NCBI RefSeq assembly: GCF_002086115.1
Contig: NZ_MVHJ01000012.1
Span: 104,017 to 168,016 of the forward strand
Length of the DNA stretch: 64,000 nt
Reading direction: 5' to 3'
Origin: Mycolicibacterium bacteremicum
Lineage (GTDB): Bacteria; Actinomycetota; Actinomycetes; Mycobacteriales; Mycobacteriaceae
In this document: piece after piece, positions 60,322 through 64,000 of the stretch
Layout of the letters: each line of letters starts with the position of its first letter
Position numbering within the stretch: position 1 is the stretch's first letter
The notes under the pieces: model-generated
Seen by the model: only the letters and a program-made list of their open reading frames with translations
Databases searched by the model: none
What the model was told of the DNA's origin: nothing
Position numbers and translations under genes: made by a program

Positions 60322-61154
60322 CAGCCGAATTCCAGCAGAGTGTAGGCACCCCGGTACTGCTTGCTCCAATTCCATTGCCAGTAGGCCGGAAACAGCTTGC
60401 CGAACAGCAGCCCGCGGCCCTTGGGGATCGGCAGATCGTGCACGGCGCGGACCCCCGGCACCGTGTTGACCAGGTCGGCGAGCTCGGCGGGGGACAGGCT
60501 GAACGGCATCGGCGGCACGCGGTACCGGCGCGAGGATCGCATGCCGTTCTTGCGGGTCAATCTCTTGACGATCACCGGGGGTAGGTCGAAGATCATCTGC
60601 CCGCCGGGAAACCGCTTGGCGCACTCGGCGATCAGGCCCATCGCCTCGTCGGGCTGCAGGTACATCAGCAGTCCTTCGGCGGTGATGAAGACACCGTCGT
60701 CGGTGTCGACATGATCCATCCAGCTGTAGTCCAGCGCGGACTGCGCCAGAGCGGTGACGCGCGGCGAGTCCGGCAGCAGCCGCGAACGCAATTCGACCAC
60801 CGGGGCGAAATCGACGGTGATCCAGCGGAAGTCGGCGTCCGGCAGCTTGTCGGCCAGCCGCCAGAAGCTGGTCTGCAAACCTTCGGCGAGTGCGACGACG
60901 GTCGCCGACGGATGCGCGGACAGGTAGTCCGCGGCGGCGCGGTCGATGCCGACGGCACGCAGCGCCATCTCCTGACCCTTGCGGCCGAACTTGTCGAAGT
61001 CGAAGTTGATGGCGTCGACCAGCCGGATCGCCATCGGGTCGTCGATGACGGGGTTGGCGTGCCGGGCCTGATGCGCCCGGGCGTTCAGGGTGAGCAGTGC
61101 GGTTTCGGAGACCCCGGTGAGGTTGCTGGCGTCGACTTTGCTGCGGTCCACCAC
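60321..61154 (-). CDS. SAM-dependent methyltransferase of the leucine carboxyl methyltransferase family
   Basis: A 277-residue class I methyltransferase. Landmarks: ETALLTLNARAHQARHANPV, DDPMAIRLVD, TVVALAEGLQTSFWRL in the SAM-binding region (LAEGLQTSFWR replaces the usual LG.G.DTR), FRWITVDFAPVV and FITAEGLLMYL. The substrate is unknown; mycobacteria have many such paralogues. GTG 61154 and the adjacent GTG 61151 are both possible. It is divergent from an SRPBCC gene by 24 bases. Confidence 0.85.
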   Translation of the reverse strand: MVDRSKVDASNLTGVSETALLTLNARAHQARHANPVIDDPMAIRLVDAINFDFDKFGRKGQEMALRAVGIDRAAADYLSAHPSATVVALAEGLQTSFWRLADKLPDADFRWITVDFAPVVELRSRLLPDSPRVTALAQSALDYSWMDHVDTDDGVFITAEGLLMYLQPDEAMGLIAECAKRFPGGQMIFDLPPVIVKRLTRKNGMRSSRRYRVPPMPFSLSPAELADLVNTVPGVRAVHDLPIPKGRGLLFGKLFPAYWQWNWSKQYRGAYTLLEFG

Positions 61155-61178
61155 AACGAAGCTACTAGCATTCCGGCC

Positions 61179-61610
61179 ATGGCAAAGCTCGAACTATCCC
61201 GCGAGTTGTCGCTTGACCCGCAGACCGCGTGGGACCATGCGTCCAATCTCAACGAACTCGGCGACTGGCTGGTGCTGCACGAAGGCTGGCGCAGCGAGAT
61301 CCCGGACGAACTCACCGAGGGCACCACGTTGATCGGCGTGGCCGGCGCCAAGGGCATGCGCAACCGCGTCACCTGGACAGTCCGCAAGATGGATGCGCCG
61401 CGACTGCTGGAGGTGACCGGCAAGGGGGTGGGCGGCACCAAGTACGGGCTGAAGATGGCGGTCAAGCCGACCGCGGCGGGCTGCGCCTTTGCCGTCACCC
61501 TCGATCTGGGCGGGCCGCCGCTGTTCGGCCCGATCGGTTCGGTCGCGGCGCGCACGGTCAAGGGCGATATCGAGCGGTCGATCGAGAAGTTCGAGTCGCT
61601 CTACACCTGA
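61179..61610 (+). CDS. SRPBCC family protein
   Basis: A 143-residue START-like protein. It starts AKLELSRELSLDPQTAWDHA with the usual beta-strand then helix, includes LHEGWRSEIPDELTEGTTLI, and ends with a long helix (IGSVAARTVKGDIERSIEKF). This is the mycobacterial polyketide cyclase/dehydrase-like type. The ligand is unknown. An esterase gene follows 19 bases later. Confidence 0.85.
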   Translation: MAKLELSRELSLDPQTAWDHASNLNELGDWLVLHEGWRSEIPDELTEGTTLIGVAGAKGMRNRVTWTVRKMDAPRLLEVTGKGVGGTKYGLKMAVKPTAAGCAFAVTLDLGGPPLFGPIGSVAARTVKGDIERSIEKFESLYT

Positions 61611-61629
61611 AGCATCTAAGCTCGCGCTG

Positions 61630-62526
61630 GTGTGGGGCAAACTCACGGCAGCGTTGCTGGCGGTCATGGTCTCGGTGGCGGGGCCGCCCGCGCCTGCCCG
61701 CGCGCAACCGCCGGTGGCGCACCTGGACTTCGGTGGCCTGAGCCGGACGTATCAGCTGCATGTGCCGCCGGGGACGCCGACAGGTCTGGTGCTCAGCCTG
61801 CATGCCGGCGGGCAGACCGGCGGGCAGCATGCGGCGCTGACGAACTTCGATCCGGTCGCCGACGCGCACGGCTACGTCGTGGTGTACCCGGACGGTATCG
61901 ACTTCAGCTGGGCCGACGGCCGGGGCGCCTCGGTGCCCGACCGTACCGGTGTCGACGACGTCGGGTTTCTCACGGCGCTGGCGCAGCGGCTGGTGGCCGA
62001 CTTCGGTATCCCACCCGGGCGGGTCTTCGTCACCGGGCTGTCGGCGGGCGGCTTCATGGCCAACCGCCTGGCCTGTGACCGTGCCGATGTGTTCGCCGCG
62101 ATCGCCCCGGTCGGTGCGACGCTCGGCGCCAATGTCGGATGCCATCCCGCGCAACCGGTGTCGGTGCTGACCACGCACGGCACCCTGGATCCGATCGTGC
62201 CGATCGGTGGCGGCCCGATGATGGGCCGGGGCGGGCCGAGCACCATACTGGCCGCCACCGCGTTGGTGGACAGCTGGCGCCGGCTCAACGGCTGCGCACC
62301 GGACCCGCTGATCGAGCCGCAGCCCGGGGTGGACGCGCAGTTCGTCGAACGGGTCAGCTATGCCTGCGCCGGTGGCTCCGAGGTGGTCTACATGCGCGTC
62401 GACGGGGGCGGGCACACCTGGCCGGGTGCCCCGGAGATCCTGCCCGCCGATCAGGTGGGCCCGGCCATCCGGTCGTTCAGCGCGTCGCAGGCCGCCGCGG
62501 TGTTCTTCGACGCTCACGGACGCTGA
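61630..62526 (+). CDS. Secreted PHB depolymerase/feruloyl-esterase-type hydrolase
   Basis: A 298-residue exported hydrolase. A signal peptide (KLTAALLAVMVSVAGPPAPA, cleavage near RAQ) precedes an alpha/beta-hydrolase core with LVLSLHAGGQTGGQ, DGIDFSWADGRG, the nucleophile Ser in FVTGLSAGGFMANRLACD, an Asp in HGTLDPIVP and the His in VDGGGHTWPGAPE. This is the LpqC/LpqP-like esterase pattern but without a lipobox Cys. The likely substrates are polyesters or phenolic esters. GTG 61630 is used. Confidence 0.88.
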   Translation: MWGKLTAALLAVMVSVAGPPAPARAQPPVAHLDFGGLSRTYQLHVPPGTPTGLVLSLHAGGQTGGQHAALTNFDPVADAHGYVVVYPDGIDFSWADGRGASVPDRTGVDDVGFLTALAQRLVADFGIPPGRVFVTGLSAGGFMANRLACDRADVFAAIAPVGATLGANVGCHPAQPVSVLTTHGTLDPIVPIGGGPMMGRGGPSTILAATALVDSWRRLNGCAPDPLIEPQPGVDAQFVERVSYACAGGSEVVYMRVDGGGHTWPGAPEILPADQVGPAIRSFSASQAAAVFFDAHGR

Positions 62527-62543
62527 CTTCCCCACACCGGGGT

Positions 62544-62559
62544 TCGAACATATGATCGA
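62544..62559 (+). promoter_or_regulatory. Candidate SOS box on the promoter of the small Trp-rich gene
   Basis: TCGAAC-ATAT-GATCGA matches the LexA consensus at 11 of 12 positions, the same deviation as site 2 upstream of chiZ. It covers the -10 TATGAT (62551-62556), which lies six bases before GTG 62563. A weak -35 (TTCCCC, 62528-62533) is 17 bases upstream. Confidence 0.65.
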
Positions 62560-62562
62560 GCC

Positions 62563-62868
62563 GTGGGTGAAATGCAGTCCATCGGGTACGGCGGGCAGCC
62601 CACGCGTGAGGTCTTCCGCCGGGTCGACCCGCCGCGCACCGTGCTGGTCGACCTCGCCGCGCTGTTTCCGCGTCAACCGCACTGCCGGTGGGGTCGCCAA
62701 CATCCGCACGGGCTGCAGATGCACAAGGTCGTCGAGGCCGAGCTGACCTGCTGGGGCCTGTGCGAGCAGGGGGCGTGGTGGGGACTGGTCACCTACCCGG
62801 TGCGCTTCGGCGCCAAGGAGCGCCCGGTGACGCACTGGGTGCCGGCGTGGATGCTGACGCTGGGCTGA
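62563..62868 (+). CDS. Unrecognised small Trp-rich protein, probably SOS-regulated
   Basis: A 101-residue protein not assigned to any family. It is basic in the first half (TREVFRRVDPP, FPRQPHCRWGRQHPHG) and Trp-rich in the second (LTCWGLCEQGAWWGLVTYPV, THWVPAWML), with three cysteines. No signal peptide or membrane helix is apparent. GTG 62563 is chosen because of a -10 six bases upstream (leaderless); an ATG three codons later is possible. Its promoter is covered by a LexA-type box. It ends adjacent to the stop of the PhoD gene. Confidence 0.7.
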   Translation: MGEMQSIGYGGQPTREVFRRVDPPRTVLVDLAALFPRQPHCRWGRQHPHGLQMHKVVEAELTCWGLCEQGAWWGLVTYPVRFGAKERPVTHWVPAWMLTLG

Positions 62869-64000
62869 TCACACCGCCCGCAGCGACGCCTCGCGATCGG
62901 CGATGGTGAACGTCGCGCCGGTCTGCGCGGGCGCGCCCGGTCTGGACACGTAGGGGAGCACCCGGAAATCGGCGCGGATCTCGTCGGCGCTGACGCGTGC
63001 GCGCAGGTACCCGCGCCGGTTGCTGAAGTACTTGATGTGCGGGTTCTCCGGCAGGATCGCCGCCACCTCGGCGCGGGTGTCCGAACCGTCACCGCCGGAG
63101 CTGATCGAGCTGGTCACCAGTTCGGTCGCGATCGCGGGCTCTCCTTGGGCGCGGTGAACCGTTGCCGCCCAATGGGAATGGATGTCACCGGTCAGCACGA
63201 CGGCATTGCGCACCGGGGTGGCGCGCAGTCCGGCCAGTATCCGGTCACGATTGGCGGTGTAGCCGTCCCAGCCGTCGGGGTTGATGCCGACCCCGGGGCC
63301 CGGGGTCAGGTCCACGCCGGAGAAGAACACCTGCTGGCCCAGGATGTCCCAGCGCGCCCGCGAGGTGGCGAACCCGTCGAGCAGCCACCGTTCCTGCCCG
63401 GCGCCGGTCAGCGTCGCCGACGGGTCGTGGCGCCCGGCGCACTCGGCGCGGAACTCGTCGCCACAGGGCTGGTCGGTGCGGTACTGGCGGGTGTCGAGCA
63501 TGTGGAAGGTCGCCAACGAGCCCCAGTGCACCCGCCGGAAGAGCTGCATGTGCCCACCGTGGGGTGCGGCCGCCGCGCGTAGCGGCATGTTCTCGAAATA
63601 CGCCTGCATGGCCGCCGCCCGGCGCAGACCGAAGAACGGGTCCGGTTCGGCGGGGATGTCCCCGGCCCAGTTGTTGGCGATCTCGTGGTCGTCGAACACC
63701 ACCAGCCACGGTGCGGCGGCGTGCGCGGCCTGCAGATCGGGATCGGTACGGTACTGCGCGTAGCGCTGCCGGTAGTTCGCCAGCGTCATAGTCTCCGCTC
63801 CGACATGATCGCGGACCCGGGCGGCGCCACCCGCCCCGGCGGCGTACTCGTAGTGGTAGTCGCCCAGGTGCACGACGAGGTCGGGCCGGTCCTCGGCCAG
63901 CCTGCGATAGGCGGTGAACCAACCCTGCTCGTAGTGCGAGCAGGAGGCGACGCAGATGGTCATCGCCGCCACCGAATCCGGGGCGGGGGCGGTGCGGGTG
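62869..64000 (-). CDS. phoD: PhoD-type alkaline phosphatase/phosphodiesterase, 5' end outside the window
   Basis: A metallophosphoesterase of the PhoD family, normally Tat-exported. The frame runs open off the right edge, so the signal sequence and N-terminal domain are missing; about 377 residues are visible. Active-site motifs: VASCSHYEQGWFTAYR, VVHLGDYHYEYA, VVFDDHEIANNWAGD and VVLTGDIHSHWAA supply the conserved Asp, Asn and His ligands. Family members hydrolyse phosphodiesters, teichoic acids or phospholipids. An in-frame internal Met/Val near 63972 is not a credible start because the conserved ASC motif follows too closely. Confidence 0.9.
   Translation of the reverse strand, partial: TRTAPAPDSVAAMTICVASCSHYEQGWFTAYRRLAEDRPDLVVHLGDYHYEYAAGAGGAARVRDHVGAETMTLANYRQRYAQYRTDPDLQAAHAAAPWLVVFDDHEIANNWAGDIPAEPDPFFGLRRAAAMQAYFENMPLRAAAAPHGGHMQLFRRVHWGSLATFHMLDTRQYRTDQPCGDEFRAECAGRHDPSATLTGAGQERWLLDGFATSRARWDILGQQVFFSGVDLTPGPGVGINPDGWDGYTANRDRILAGLRATPVRNAVVLTGDIHSHWAATVHRAQGEPAIATELVTSSISSGGDGSDTRAEVAAILPENPHIKYFSNRRGYLRARVSADEIRADFRVLPYVSRPGAPAQTGATFTIADREASLRAV

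Overview
The window is chromosomal DNA from a mycobacterium, most likely a rapidly growing environmental one (Mycolicibacterium type). The base composition is GC-rich throughout, and the gene order follows, in reverse, the M. tuberculosis stretch Rv2721c to Rv2667: lexA, chiZ-like Rv2719c, nrdR, Rv2715, Rv2714, sthA, Rv2712c, ideR, sigB, Rv2709-2705, sigA, ppgK, suhB, cei, dut, Rv2696c-2693c, ceoC/ceoB, Rv2690c, Rv2689c, dxs, Rv2681, Rv2680, hemE, hemY, hemQ, msrB, aftC, Rv2672, Rv2671, Rv2670c, Rv2669, Rv2668 and clpC2. The Rv assignments come from memory of that genome and were not searched. No rRNA, tRNA, CRISPR array or insertion sequence was seen.

Layout. 1-5.6 kb holds stress regulators: lexA with an SOS box, a DoxX/ohr/ohrR peroxide cluster, a TetR/DUF2236 divergent pair, the SOS-boxed chiZ homologue and nrdR. 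5.6-14.8 kb holds a hydrolase, a PAC2 protein, sthA, a pair of CNNM/CBS membrane proteins (not at this position in M. tuberculosis), a DUF4192 protein, ideR and sigB. 14.9-32.9 kb is the conserved housekeeping block: sigA, ppgK, suhB, cei, dut, the two-gene Trk potassium regulator, an APC permease, a TrmA/RumA-type methyltransferase and a 13E12/DUF222 HNH protein. 32.9-35.5 kb is accessory: small membrane proteins, an XRE regulator and nhaA. dxs follows, and then a type VII secretion-related cassette (37.5-40.6 kb). 40.6-52.7 kb resumes the conserved order with PsiE, an RNase D-like protein, three enzymes of the coproporphyrin-dependent haem route, a GGDEF-EAL protein, msrB, aftC, a secreted hydrolase-like lipoprotein and a RibD-like reductase. 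52.7-64 kb has a ZapE-like ATPase, assorted hydrolases, clpC2, DAHP synthase with an attenuator leader, a transporter, a methyltransferase, an esterase and a truncated PhoD-type phosphatase.

Regulatory logic that can be read directly: many promoters fit the mycobacterial leaderless pattern (TANNNT about 6-8 bases before an ATG or GTG), and several have a clear operator placed on that promoter. LexA-type boxes stand at lexA, chiZ, the HNH gene and a small Trp-rich gene near 62.5 kb. An OhrR-type palindrome fills the -35/-10 spacer of ohrR. Twin 17-bp palindromes cover the -35 and -10 of clpC2. A consensus CRP site precedes the DUF4193 gene. A SigE/SigH-type promoter precedes sigB.

The strongest items for follow-up are the aromatic-amino-acid leader peptide and attenuator in front of the DAHP synthase gene (57.55-57.77 kb), and the EspC-like / W-x-G glycine-rich protein / membrane protein / EspG-like cassette (37.46-40.56 kb).
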